DNA of 64,000 bases from positions 10,526,632 to 10,590,631 of the forward strand of contig NC_087377.1 in assembly GCF_963675165.1 (NCBI RefSeq). Reading direction: 5' to 3'. The notes below the pieces were generated by a model. It was not told the origin of the DNA. It saw nothing but the letters and a program-made list of their open reading frames with translations, and made no database searches. Below are positions 1 through 11,192 of this stretch, in pieces; within the stretch, counting starts at the first letter, position 1; every line of letters starts with the position of its first letter. Source of the DNA: Halichondria panicea. Lineage: Eukaryota; Porifera; Demospongiae; Suberitida; Halichondriidae. The position numbers and the translations under genes are program-made.

Positions 1-1629
1 TCAACAGAGTGTTAATCAGCTCTAGTTACCATGGTGCACTTCTATGAATGACAGTTCAATATAAACAAGGAATCACACAGGATGAAAGACATTACAAAGA
101 AACTTTAGGACTGACCCTCTCACCTCTTCCATACATGTGCTATTAAATTAAAAAACACGCTTCCTGTGACAAAGCCAGGAACACATTTTAAGCAGGGGGA
201 AAAAACCATTACACATGTGCAATACACCAAATAAGTGTATTTTAATCAGCCCACTGAAGCCATACACACCCGACTACACACAATAATGTGAAATCCTTTT
301 AACACCAGCCAATACAGTAAACAACACGGGTTTAGTGATATTCCCCGGCCATCAATTATAACACCATATGAAGGAAAGCATGCGTACCCTTTTATTAAGT
401 TGTGCTGCAAATATAGACAGTACAGGGGGAATTCCATAACAAGGGGAAAGCTCTACATTCTAACATTAAAAATCTATTAAAAGCACTACAAATCTTGTAC
501 GCTAACACTAATTGTGTGATGCCATTGTTGCAATTTGATAGGCTTTGTACCGACTGTGTGTACAGTTTTACACATTAAGGCACTGTATTCACAACTAGTT
601 AACAAACCTTTGTAATCAATGCCTACCACAGCACCCAAAGCCTTCACTGCCGTGAAGCATTATAGTACATGTAAGAAGACTAACTACAAAGTACACAGAA
701 GCAGAAAAGTTCAGAGTGGGTAGCTTCTCAAGTGTTTTAAGTGTTTCAGGTTACAATCAAGAGTTCAAAAATGCAATCGGGGGACTCACATTCAAAAATT
801 CAAAAAACATTTTTTTAACAGTGTAAACTAGACTGCATTGACATATCTCACCTGGTGATCTCTTGAGGGGTGACCTGGTGTATGGTGACTCACTCTCGAA
901 GACGGGCAAGGTGTCATTGGATTGGTCGTTGTCAGAGTCGGCCGGGTTGGCGGCAGTCGAGGCGAAGGACTGCTCACCAGGGGGTTCAAATTCTGCGGGG
1001 AGACCTGCAACTGTGGGTGTGGGGGTACAGAGGTGAAAGGTGACACACAAGAGAAATGTTCTGGCCAGACGTTAATGCATTCCATCGTGCAATGAATATA
1101 AGGAGGGAAATGGAATGCACAGGTGCACAATATGAATAATGCTATAAGGAATGTTTGTCAAGTGAGAGACCTATTGCTAGTAATGATTGACCGAATGCTG
1201 TCAACAAAATTACATGGCCACTGATGGTCTAGTAGACAGTTACATGTCAAAGCGTCAGTGGCGGGGGGGGGGGTAGTAGTACAAATGATTGTCCTGATAG
1301 ACAATAGTAGAGAGGATGATGCTTTTACATGTATTAAGGGGGTTTTAGTGATAGTTCACACAGGAAACAGTAGATTTTAGAGTATACACTGTTTGAACAC
1401 AAGACACTACTAGTGGTGATTCAGTACCAGCACAGTATTATTGAGTACATGTGCTACGTACTATGAGGCTATACTATGACATCCATATATGAAATCATGC
1501 ATAGAGTTTCCTTGAAGCCGGGCCACACCCGAATCAGGCGATCAAACATAACTAAAGTACATATCCCTGTATTGATTCCTTCATGCAAGTGGTTCGTGCT
1601 ACTATAGTTACAATAATTGCAAGTAAAAT

Positions 1630-1800
1630 GAAAGCACCGCGAGTGCTGATGCCTCGGTGGAGGTGCCAAAGCTACATAACATAAAGCTGCTAATAGCTTT
1701 TATATACACATTAATCATTAACTTTGCTGCATGCAGGCAGAATCCAGCAAAGAGTGGGTAATGATCGACCACGATTGTTGTTAAAAACGATCGATGCCAA
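1630..1800 (+). repeat. interspersed repeat with GTGCTGATGCCTCGGTGG motif
   Basis: About 170 bp, also present at 26330-26510 (+) in copy B and inverted at 49385-49565 (-) far outside the duplicated segment, so it is an independent dispersed repeat. It includes a stretch around GAGTGGGTAATGATCGACC shared by all three. No open frame is conserved. Confidence 0.6.
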
Positions 1801-1944
1801 AGTTAAAGTTTAAAATGAATGGCTGCATCAGCAGAGCTTTGCAGCTCTCTTCTCACTCTTGCAGCTACCAATTGCTAGCGTTCTAGTACAGAGCTAACTA
1901 CTAAGTAGAGTAGGAACATTCGGTGAACAAGTTCTGAAAAGGCT

Positions 1945-2093
1945 GCAATGGCATTCCAAGAAAGCAAAACTAGGCATAACTCGAGAACAAAGCATTATTT
2001 TGCAAATCCACGAATTGAAATCCAAGAAAACATGACTAGAAGCCTACAGAAACTCTTACTTGCACTTCATTGATCCTTGCGCAGCTGTAGCCG

Positions 2094-2137
<44 letters not shown>

Positions 2138-2182
2138 CACAATACCGTATACATCACTTGCGCATGCGCACTGAGGCATAAC
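1945..2182 (+). repeat. microsatellite-bearing interspersed repeat (copy 1)
   Basis: A repeat of about 240 bp running from GCAATGGCATTCCAAG to GAGGCATAA, with a (CA)n run at 2096-2132 near its 3' end. Related copies at 9290-9525 (+, with GACA units), 21212-21425 (-, with GT units) and 26640-26849 (+) carry a simple repeat at the same place. This looks like a non-autonomous element with a built-in microsatellite. No coding capacity is seen. Confidence 0.7.
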
Positions 2183-4155
2183 GACATCCATAATTTATAT
2201 GAAATCATGCATAGAGTTTCCTTGAAGCCAGGCCACACCCGAATCAGGCGATCAAGCATAACTAAAGTACATATCTCTCTATTGATTCCTTCATGCAAGT
2301 GGTTCGTGCTATTATAGTTACAATAATTGGAACTAAGGAGATCAATGCCTGCATGCATTGACTGGGAGGTCATACAATAAAGACAATTAACAATTGTAGC
2401 GAGTGAATGGAAGAAACAAGGGGTTCAAACCTCAAACATTGACATTTTCTATGAGTTATGAAAATCACATGCACATCCCCACCACACCCCATACGCCCAC
2501 TCACTGTATTGCGATATCCGGTCGCTGGTGTACGGGGAACGGGGATGACCAATCGGAGGGGCCAAACCTGAAGATGGGTAAAGATCATCATAGCAACATT
2601 TTAAAAACAAGAACTAAAAATAAAATTTACTAGTGTAATGATCATTTACCAGACTCAAGTAAATGTAATATGTACAACACAACACCTACATGACTGTACA
2701 TTGCTATCCTGAAGTAGGATTCTACGTATGGTTGTCTAATATGGATTCTTATGATGATTTGAACGCTCCAGACAAAAGCATAGTCTGGACACTACGGTCT
2801 GTATATACACAGTACATATCGGGTTACAACAGTCGATTAAAATATTGCTACATGCAACTATAATTATTGCTAACTAGGTAGCGTCAACTGTTCACATACA
2901 TGTAAGTACATGTATAATACCTGGTATTGGTTCGAAGAGATATGGGCTGGCGGTTGATCCCCCTCCCCTCGCTATTGGAGTTGGTGCGTACACTTGCTGC
3001 TCCGCTCTCCTCTTGCTGAAACCACACCCATCAACGGTCACACTGGAGGTACACCCATCAGTAGCGTCAGTGGGGACGTCCCTGCTCGTTAACCCAGGGG
3101 GCTGGACATCAGCAGGTATCTGTTACGGTTACAAAAAGGGTGTGTGTTTTTGAAATGTTGCTATGATGATCTTTACCCATCTCCTGGTTTTCCCCCTCCG
3201 ACAATTATTATTGTTAGTAACAGGGCAGCAATGTATGTTATAATTAATTATAAGCAAAAAGCTGTTAAATCATTAACACATGTATATACATCAAAGGTTT
3301 TGATTGTTGAAAACTGTGTCAATAGGTTGATTGCACGTACCTCTTTCTCTTTGCTGCCTCCATGGGCACTGATAGGCCAGCTGTGTCTATTGGGAGGGGG
3401 TAGTCCCCCCTGCATGTCCGGCTGGATCCCATGCATAGCAACCAAGCCGCTAGAGCTCTTCTGATTTAACGGAGACTTGATTCCCATGCCCAGTCGTGCC
3501 ATAATGAGGTCAGTGTTCTGATGGAGCTCTGTCAGTAAGAGGGTGTGGTCTCGATAAGAGCCACTCCCACATAATTATAGAGAATTATTCCAGCAACTTG
3601 ATGATGTAGCGACATTACCACAGGTAGCTGTGGAGAGTTTCCTGTAGAGAGAGGGAGAGGGGGCTTCATGACAAAGTAAAGAGGCAATGCGTAAGGGAAA
3701 GTACACAGTCACACAGAACTACTGACTTAAAATTAATATGGATGCAGACACTTCAATGACAAGGGCAATGGGTACACAGTCACGCAGAACTACTGTATTT
3801 ATGGATTCAGACACTTCAACTTGTGGCCCAATCTCATAACATGATTGGGAAACAGACAGGTACTGTGAGAGACCACACTGAATGTCAAAGCTATCCGAAA
3901 GTACTGAAGACGCTGTGACTAAATGCCTGTAGTTCAATGTCAATTTGAAGACAGTAATCCTCTGCACAAGAATTAATTTCTTATTTACTGTACATAAACA
4001 ATGCACTCAGAAAGGAAATCGTGATGATGCAAGAGTTTGCCACAAACCACGAGGTGCATAATAATAATGCCTTTTATGTACATTCAATGTTGTAAGAGCT
4101 TAGCAATCCTCTGTACAGACATAGTACACTAAACATGACTGTATTGGGTGTAGAT

Positions 4156-5230
4156 ACAAATTCAGAGTCAAACTACGTACTTGGCCTGGGCTAGGCTGGC
4201 AAAGGTCGGAGCAAAAGGTTGTCAAACAAGTTATTTTGGTGTTTGGTAAAATTCGTTACATTAACTTTTGAAAAACTGATGAAAGCTCTCTCTGATTACA
4301 ACATACTGCAGTGTTCTGAACTTGGTGTTTTGCACTGAGCTTCGCTTGTTAGTTTCTTTTTACTGTTATATATACTTGCATGCCGATGCTATTAGATTGT
4401 TGTGTATACTGATAATTAATGTGCTGTATAAACATTGGGAATTTGATTCAATAAAGCATCAGTTTACCCACAGTCACTTATAATTTCTGAGAATTACCTA
4501 TAATTATGCTATAGAAGCTAATTTTCAGAATATAATATACTGAGAACTGCATGGACCTTTCAACAATTGTGCATGATACTGCATATACACACATCATAGC
4601 TATAGGATGGACTGAGATAGCTGGGCTATACTATAAATGTCTGCATGTACACCTTTGCATTGGGGGACCATCAGGGGTGCATGCATGGGGAAGGAAAATT
4701 AAGAGTAAACGCTGGATGAAAATGTGACATGCATGATGAGACTATTGTTTACAATCAACGGCACTGTTGAGCCCAATTACTAGCTATGTGAGGTCCTATA
4801 TGCTATGAATAATCAGTCTAGAATAATGAATATCAATCAGCGAGCATGGTGGTCTAATAGGCCACACTAATTGATATTTATGTCCCGAAAAACAGACCAG
4901 GTGTGTGGTTTTATATAATATTCATCTTGCCTGCCTGTGCCAAATATTCCGGAATAATTTTTTGATAATGCCCACCTGCATGCTAGCCTCGAATCCAGGC
5001 CGATTAAAATACGTATTTTAATCGGCCTAGTCTTGAGGCTACCTGCATCATGCTATATACATTTTATATATGCACGACTCCATTCACTATTCCACTTACA
5101 CACTGACATTAAGTTACATTATAATTGTCACAAATAGTTTAGAAAAGAGTACTTGAATAGTTTTCTCAGAGGTATATATACTGGATCAATAAAATTATTG
5201 TGCACTTCTCCCAATCATAAACAGTGAATT
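4156..5230. other. intergenic region left of the first receptor gene
   Basis: No coding sequence recognised. The similarity to the brambleberry-like copies stops near 4155. The only structured element is the 58-bp fold-back at 4984-5041. The rest is AT-rich with many TGCATGCA and ATAATTAT words. Confidence 0.5.
4984..5041. mobile_element. TAGNCTCG fold-back MITE, 58 bp
   Basis: An almost perfect palindrome that starts TAGCCTCGAATCCAGGCC, has ATACGTAT at its centre and ends with the reverse complement of TAGCCTC. The 9-bp flanks CCTGCATGC and CCTGCATCA agree at 7 of 9 positions, as expected for an old target-site duplication. Confidence 0.85.
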
Positions 5231-5232
5231 GA

Positions 5233-5240
5233 TATAAAAG
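5233..5240 (+). promoter_or_regulatory. TATA box of the 5282-6589 receptor gene
   Basis: TATAAAAG sits 49 bases before the first ATG at 5282. A start of transcription near 5260-5268 would give a very short leader. Inferred from motif and spacing only. Confidence 0.6.
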
Positions 5241-5281
5241 CAACTGTACAATCACACCTCAGTAAACTTTATGATATTGAC

Positions 5282-6589
5282 ATGCAGAGAAACGCAATTG
5301 TGAGCATGAATATTCTTGTGTTCACCCTTTTTAAGTGGTTTCTTTGTTGGGAGATTGCATCTACATCTGAAGCATACGCCAAAACAGTTGGTAAGTGAAA
5401 TGTCGATGTATATATCTGTGATCATGTACGCATGTGCATGTTCATGCATATATATGTTGGTCATTCCATGTTTACATAGTTTTCCTCCATATGCACCAGA
5501 AAACCTTTTCACTGATTCTCAAGACAGGACTATAATCTCGTTTTTAAGGGATGAGGTTGAATTTATTTGCAATAGTGATTGTCTTTTATCATTTTGGATC
5601 ATCAATGACCTGTACTACTATCGAAATAACCCATTACCAGAAGGATATGTTTTTCATTATCCTTCTACATTGATTGTGGATACTATTGCTGCATCAGTGA
5701 ATAGAACAACGTATCAGTGCGTTGCCTGTAATACTTTAAGTTCTACACTTACTCTACATTTACAAGGTAATGATCACGTCTCATCACAGTGCATGCATAT
5801 AATGTTAAATTTAAATGCATGCCTGTTGTATAATCATATCATCATTGTGCAACTCACATGCAGAAAGAAATGGCATCAGTACAACATTTCGAAGCTACTA
5901 CCAAACAACTTCACATTTATCCGAGTCAACAATAATACCTAGAGTACCAATTAGTTCTGGATTTGGTTCGACCAGCAATATTGAGCTAGCTAGATCTATA
6001 TCATTGAGGCCAAGCTGTAAGTTTGTACGTTTTTTGATTGTGATGACCGTGAATTTAAATAAATTCACATGCATAATTATAGTTACAGTAATTCGGCAGA
6101 GTACTAGATCTACTGCACCTATAAGATCTAGTAATCATCAGAATGCAAGTCAAAGAGTAAGCACAACACTAACGTGCTCAGGGAGGTGGGATTGCCAATT
6201 TCATAACGAAACTTTTTCCGGTAAGACATAATTACATGTACACAGTGCATGTTAATCATTATTAATCATAGGGATTGGATTGATTGCTGGCACAATAAGC
6301 TCTGCAATACTCATATTTTGCACGTTGTCATGTCTAGTAACAATAAAAATTTACCGCAAAAAGAAAGAAATCCCAAATGGTAAGATAATTATGTTGTTTC
6401 GATATAATTACGATTCAGTACAATACAGACTTAACAGAGAAACATGTATATGAAGAGCTGCAATTGCCGGAAGTGTCAGAGCCTGTCTACTGTGAAGTCC
6501 AAAATATTACAAAAATGACTGAGAACGAGTGTTATGGTGGATCGAAGCGTAATGAACTTCACATTGAATCATGTCCAGCATATCAGTGA
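5282..6589 (+). CDS. Ig-domain transmembrane receptor with paired tyrosine motifs in its tail
   Basis: Six exons: 5282-5390, 5500-5766, 5864-6016, 6089-6220, 6272-6379, 6438-6589. Every intron is phase 1 with GT/AG borders, and the sum is 921 nt, 306 residues plus stop. Residues 1-30 form a signal peptide (hydrophobic NILVFTLFKWFLCW). Residues 37-125 are one Ig-like domain (EFICNSDC, SFWIIND, then TYQCVAC). Residues 126-220 are a Ser/Thr-rich stalk with a small cysteine motif. A membrane helix lies at about 222-245 (GIGLIAGTISSAILIFCTL), followed by YRKKK. The tail has Y261-EEL and Y274-CEV separated by nine residues, close to an ITAM (YxxL/I x6-12 YxxL/I), plus Y289. The gene converges on the 6848-8515 gene. 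Likely a cell-surface receptor signalling through SH2 proteins; the ligand is unknown. A second in-frame ATG (5306) could also serve as start. Confidence 0.85.
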
Positions 6590-6847
6590 TATAATTATAA
6601 TAATTATATGTATCACACTTCACTTGAATCATGTATAATGATTTTAACCCATGCATGCATGCACACTGTGTGCAACAGCATGGGTTGTCTGGTGCATGTA
6701 GGTGTGCATTTTATAGATGTAACAGTATAATTATGATTTTGCTTAGCACATTCCTTTCGTTCCTTTCATGTCCTTCCCTCAATGAATTTCTTTCACACTA
6801 TAACACAAATTTTTATCAATTTGAAGTCACAATAACTTAACTAAAAT

Positions 6848-8515
6848 CTAAAACGAGATTAGAAGACTCACAATGAGAATTTGTATGCCAAATGAATGTA
6901 GAGAATTTCTTCCATTCTTTATTTCTGTTCCAACGTGAAACTTTTGTGAAGCACTACTTTTGTTTGGAGAGCATAGATTGTTTACCTCACTGAATAGAAA
7001 TACTTTAAGTGACTCTACTAGGTAGAGATTTTCAAAACAAATTAGTTTTTTTGGTCCGTAATATTTAACAGTAAACTCTGCTGAGCGATGCCCCACACAA
7101 GGACATTTAGGCATTGCCATATTCGAATTTTGTGGTATGTAACAACTACAATCTTCATTTGATCCTGGTGTCATTGCCCAGAGAGACATTAATGATTCAT
7201 TTGCAGGAATTGACAAATTGGTCGATAAACAGTATTTTCCTCCTTTGTTCACCTGGACAATAACCTGCTTCCCTATATGAAACAGAGTAGAAAGATGGTG
7301 AACATGCACTGTATATATATATGCACTACTAACCTTCAAATCGAAACTCTAGCTTTGTAGGAAAAACCGTTTTATCAACGTCATCGATACGAATAAACTT
7401 GCTCCTATCATCTATTATTGAATTAAACACATGTGGTCCAAACTGACATTTGGTTTCATTGGTTTGATTGGGTCTATATACGCTCCAAAATGAACCAGCA
7501 TTGCACTCTATAATTTCACATTTATAGGTACTCGTTCCATTAACTCCGGGGGGGGGTTGCCAAGAAAATTCCACTCCATCTTGTGTATAACGAAATAATC
7601 TTGATACTAGCTTAATCGGAGCAAGTGAGAAGGTGCGGAGCATCAATCCTGCAAGGGAATTATTTTTCTATAAGTCTGACAGGGTCTACATGGATTATTG
7701 GCACTCAAAACGCTCTATTTAGCATGCATGCAGGAGCAGCTATATGAATTAGCTACAGTGGAACCTCCATTAACGACCCCCATGCATAATGGCCAAGAGC
7801 TCAGGTCCGGATTGAAACTACAATGACTTCAATGTAAAGCAACCTCTCAGGAACGGCTACCTCTCTATACTATAATGAGCAGCTTAATTTCTAGTCCCCC
7901 AATCAGCTTTAGCAATGGAAAATAACCTCCCAGAACGGACAGCCACACCCATAAATTATTTTTCGGAGATAGCATTGTTTTGCATAACCGTGAAAACCTT
8001 GTCCATAGATATCTATGGCTTGTCCCTACAGCCTTTTTCAAAGCTTAAATGAGCTAAAGCGGCAGTTAGCAAAGCTCGTTCAAGATTTATTTGCAGCAAT
8101 AAATGACTCCTTAGAGCATATAATTTATACATACAGCTGGCAATCGAAAACTCCCAAGGAAGACCACCTCTCTATAACGACCAAAAGGTTGTTCCCCAAT
8201 GGTGTCCGTTTTATGGAGATTCCACTGTATAGTATAAGTATAGCATGCATGCATAAAACAATCATGACAGCACTGATTCATGCATGCAGAGACCAGAGTC
8301 CAATTGAACAGCTAGGTTATACACATTCTTATGTGAATTATATGATATCTACAGCTCTATATAATTATACAGATATACAAATGAATTCATAGCTACATGC
8401 AGCTCTATCCTAAATCATGATAATATATAGCCTAGATTCTATATAATTATAATTATAGTCCATAACACTTACCTAAAAGAATGGCGATGAGTAAAAACTT
8501 GCTGCAACTAGACAT
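6848..8515 (-). CDS. secreted or GPI-anchored protein with an FN3-like plus cysteine-rich module
   Basis: Three exons: 8473-8515, 7334-7648, 6848-7272; introns phase 1, total 783 nt, 260 residues. The start ATG at 8515 opens a signal peptide (SSCSKFLLIAILL). Exon 2 (residues 15-119) is FN3-like, starting with IKLVSRL and carrying a PPPG turn encoded by a run of nine C that could slip. Exon 3 is cysteine-rich (SLWAMTPGSNEDCSC, CPC, LICFENL). The last ~20 residues are hydrophobic (GIQILIVSLLISF) with no tail, which suits a GPI signal. The same two-domain module occurs in exons 4-5 of the 38162-41293 gene (VKLISRL; VMWPTHPKSDDDCIC; RICWKNL), so the two genes are related. The long first intron (7649-8472) holds a TA-flanked MITE. 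Function is unknown; presumably a surface-bound partner or decoy form of the receptor family. Confidence 0.8.
7756..8227. mobile_element. pogo/Tigger-like MITE in the first intron
   Basis: Terminal inverted repeats CAGTGGAACCTCCATTAA... and ...ATGGAGATTCCACTG, flanked by TA on both sides, about 470 bp. No transposase. TA target duplication and CAGTRGAACCTC-type ends are characteristic of Tc1/mariner-pogo relatives. It lies wholly inside the intron at 7649-8472. Confidence 0.75.
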
Positions 8516-8604
8516 AGCTGTATAATATTATAGCAAGAAGAAAAGGAAATTACTTTTTTTCAAGGCCTTTTAAGTATACGTAGGGCGTACTGGTATGTTC
8601 GGCG

Positions 8605-8650
8605 TAGCCTCGAATCCACGCCGATTAAAACACGCGTGGATTCGAGGCTA
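8605..8650. mobile_element. TAGNCTCG fold-back MITE, 46 bp
   Basis: A hairpin starting TAGCCTCGAATCCACGCC and ending with its complement GGATTCGAGGCTA. It lies just upstream of the start of the 6848-8515 gene. The flanks TGTTCGGCG and TGTTATTTG match only in part, so the duplication is eroded or the left side has changed. Confidence 0.7.
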
Positions 8651-9289
8651 TGTTATTTGGATATCGCAACTAGGTCAACTAGTGTTCAAGCTGGCGCTGT
8701 GCTAATGCCTCTCGCCATGTTTTTGCTTTCGCTCAAAAGTATTAGAGTGTTATCTATAATGAATTTTATATTAAAGTTAGCTTATCTATATAAAGTCACT
8801 GAGAAGTAAAGACTTATTTACATGTTCTATTGTTGTTATTTATTGTATTATGTGGCTTACCAGGACCTCAAGAAAGAAGAAAATTGATTCTTCCAGGATC
8901 TGTAGTTCAGTGTATATAATATCTAAGAAGAAAAGACCTGTGTACATGCATATTGTTATCTATATTGTTATATGGTAGTGTTTTGTGGCTTACCAGGCCC
9001 GCAAGACAAAGATGATTCTGCCAAAGAATCTGGATCTGGATCTTGGATATCACACATGGGGAATGAGCGCGCATGCGCATTACATCCACAGGAATAATTA
9101 AAGGGTGTGTCCAAAGAGATCAATTTCACAAAATGGCTACTGCTAGCTAGCTAGCTGTTTTAACAGATATTTTCTGAGTATTGTAGCTAACAAAAAGCTA
9201 GCGTTTTAGTGCAAGGCTAACTCATATGTTGAATAGAAAGTTTGTGCGGACAGATGATGCTATGAAAGATTCTGAAGAGACTGCAACAG

Positions 9290-9525
9290 CCTTCAATGTG
9301 AGTCAAACTAGCCATAACTCGAGAAAGAAGCTTTAGTTTGCTAATCCACGAATCAAAATCCAAGAAAATGTGGCTAGAAGCCTATAGAAGCTGTTAGTTT
9401 TCGTCGCATTGCAACCGTTGAGCAGTTATAGCTGGAATACACAGACAGACAGACAGACAGACAGACACGTACACACAGTCAGCTTTACCGTATCCCTCGT
9501 GCGGCTACGCCTCGAGGCATAATAA
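9290..9525 (+). repeat. microsatellite-bearing interspersed repeat (copy 2)
   Basis: A diverged copy of the repeat at 1945-2182: it shares CATAACTCGAGAA, AATCCAAGAAAA and the closing GAGGCATAA, but its simple repeat is (GACA)n instead of (CA)n. Confidence 0.6.
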
Positions 9526-9667
9526 TTACAGTACACTCTCGGTCACCCATAGATAGATAGAAGGGAGGGATTGGAAACATCACAGGTGACCAATGTATTG
9601 CCCTAGAGAATTCTGACACCATGCGTGTTGCATTCCGCAAGTGATTGATTGCTAGCCAGATGCAAAG

Positions 9668-9739
9668 TAGCCTCGAGACCAGGCCGATTAAAATACGCCG
9701 ATTAAAATACGTATTTTAATCGGCCTGGTCTAGAGGCTA
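9668..9739. mobile_element. TAGNCTCG fold-back MITE, 72 bp
   Basis: Palindrome starting TAGCCTCGAGACCAGGCC with an internally repeated GATTAAAATACG unit. Flanking 9-mers GATGCAAAG and GATACAAAG match at 8 of 9 positions. Confidence 0.85.
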
Positions 9740-10679
9740 GATACAAAGACAAAGGAGAAGAAAGTGAAGAAAACTGCAGTAAGCACTGGCAAAGCTAGTC
9801 TGTATGTACATTATCCATAGTAAATGTATGGTTTACATCATTTACCTAATTTATTTGATCATCAGAGCTCCATGTTACACTATTTTACATGTGTTTAGCT
9901 AAGGTAAAAAACTTTGTGGGGGATATCTTGAGCTAGGAAGTAGTCATGGTTGCTTGAGAGTGACCAGAGTGTAGAGGGAGCATTGAAATGTGCAGTAGGC
10001 ATAGCCAAGTTGAGCAATATGCTGTTTAATATTTGCTTTTAAGTGTGAAAACAAGGATTCAAAAGTAACTTATTTTGCGGGGGAGCTACTAGTTAACTTC
10101 CAACAACCTTCTTTCAACTCTTCAATTTGGCTTCAGGCGGGGCAGTTCTACCAATAAAATTAATTGTATATAGACCCCGATGTGCAGTAAGAAAAGATTT
10201 TCCTTGCTAACCTTTATCGTTTTGGAAATATACTAATTCAAACTTACCCATACATTTTCCCAAGGGTACTCAGAAAATCTAAAACCTTTTGTATGCCAAC
10301 GGCAGAGCTAGGGGAGGGACACATGATAACCCCACTGTTATGCATTATGATTAGTAAATTCTTTTGCAAGAGCTAAACAGTGACTGATGACGAGAATACA
10401 CCATTGCCTAAAAGGGCGTCAAACTCGTAAAAATTATGTTTTGTGTTTGTAAACATTTTTATGTAAACATCAAAATTGTGTGGATTGTGTGAAAGTCAAT
10501 GCAGCTCGAGGTGGCTGTATTTCAGTAAATAACCGCGGCTTAAAAACGACCTTACCTCGAATCTAATGACTAATTTGCGGTTCTTGTCTCGAGGATAATG
10601 ACTGTTCTCTATTTAAACGCATGTTGGCTTTAATTACCGGATTAGCCACTTCCTGATCCTGGAGCAAGTCAGTTTTGAG

Positions 10680-10752
10680 TATAAAAAGAGCTGCCCGTTG
10701 AAAACTACTTGTTTGGGACAAACCAGCACTGGCCGCCGTATTATACTTCAGG
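10680..10752 (+). promoter_or_regulatory. TATA box and untranslated first exon of the 11193-11747 gene
   Basis: TATAAAAAG at 10680-10688, then a likely transcription start near 10710 and a strong donor (CAGG/GTGAGT) at 10752. A matching acceptor (ACATGCAG) ends at 11140, just before the leader that precedes the ATG at 11193. The exon is non-coding in this model. Support is motif and spacing only. Confidence 0.5.
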
Positions 10753-11192
10753 GTGAGTTGTGTGGAGTAAACATAATTATACTCAGCTCAGGTAGGTGCA
10801 GGATTAAATTGAAGGTGAAGTGTACTGTATACAATTCAGATAATATCTTGACAATAGTACCTTAATTATTTCACCCAAAATGTATTGTGGACATAAATAC
10901 CATTAATTTAATAACACTATTACCATGGTTACTATAATTGATGATTTTATGCATACATTTCACAATGACAAGGTAATTATACTATTTATGGCACTGATCT
11001 TAATAATTATGCCTTAACCTACCTGAGTAGCTAGCATTCCGTGCCAAGCCAAATGGCCGGTATATCGAGGTGGCCGTACTTCAGAGAGCCGGAATAGCGA
11101 GAGTCTACTGTATACTCAAATTTTTCTTTTATACATGCAGCTCAGATCGTGTGCCACCATCCCAAACCTCACTGTGTAGCAGAGCAACTACA

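Larger units (their letters stand above)
1481..2331. repeat. 140-bp direct repeat pair inside copy A
   Basis: Two close copies of a ~140-bp segment lie at 1481-1620 and 2189-2331 (start ATGAAATCATGCATAGAG, end GTTACAATAATTG). The same pair recurs in copy B at 26186-26328 and 26853-26995, so it predates the duplication. They fall in the intron between the 21-codon and 51-codon exons. The open frame across them changes between copies and is probably not coding. Confidence 0.8.
1..4155 (-). pseudogene. bmb-like: brambleberry/KAR5-like gene, 3' part only (copy A)
   Basis: The C-terminal half of a brambleberry (KAR5/GEX1-type) nuclear-fusion membrane protein gene. Exons seen by comparison with the other copies: 3341-3651 (third membrane segment and tail), 2921-3119 (contains VDGCGFSKRR), 2505-2567 (21 codons, GHPRSPYTSDR) and 852-1004 (51 codons, acidic then RSPLKRSP). 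All have AG/GT borders and compatible phases. The signal-peptide and cysteine exon is absent; similarity stops near 4155, inside the intron below it. The 3341-3651 exon is dead: right after the splice site the reading goes YLW then TAA, and a further indel follows at the ATAATTAT insertion near 3575. Positions 1-840 probably hold 3' exon or UTR sequence that I could not resolve. Nearly the whole segment is repeated at 24093-28915. Family assignment rests on the N-terminal exon of copies B and E. Confidence 0.72.
8690..10670. other. intergenic region with two repeats
   Basis: No gene recognised between the 5' end of the 6848-8515 gene and the promoter at 10680. It contains the microsatellite-bearing repeat at 9290-9525 (GACA units at 9443-9467) and the fold-back MITE at 9668-9739. 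Two short similar segments (8800-8890 and 8925-9010, each with GTGGCTTACCAGG) look like an old tandem duplication. The rest shows nothing I can name. Confidence 0.5.

Noticed and set aside
2095-2373. Open frames ending in a long Cys-Val or Thr-His run (2060-2373 and 26749-27024)
   Set aside because: Translation of a (CA)n microsatellite; the flanking frame changes between copies.
9443-9467. Possible CRISPR-like or regularly spaced repeat (GACA units)
   Set aside because: A plain tetranucleotide microsatellite without spacers; no CRISPR array in the window.
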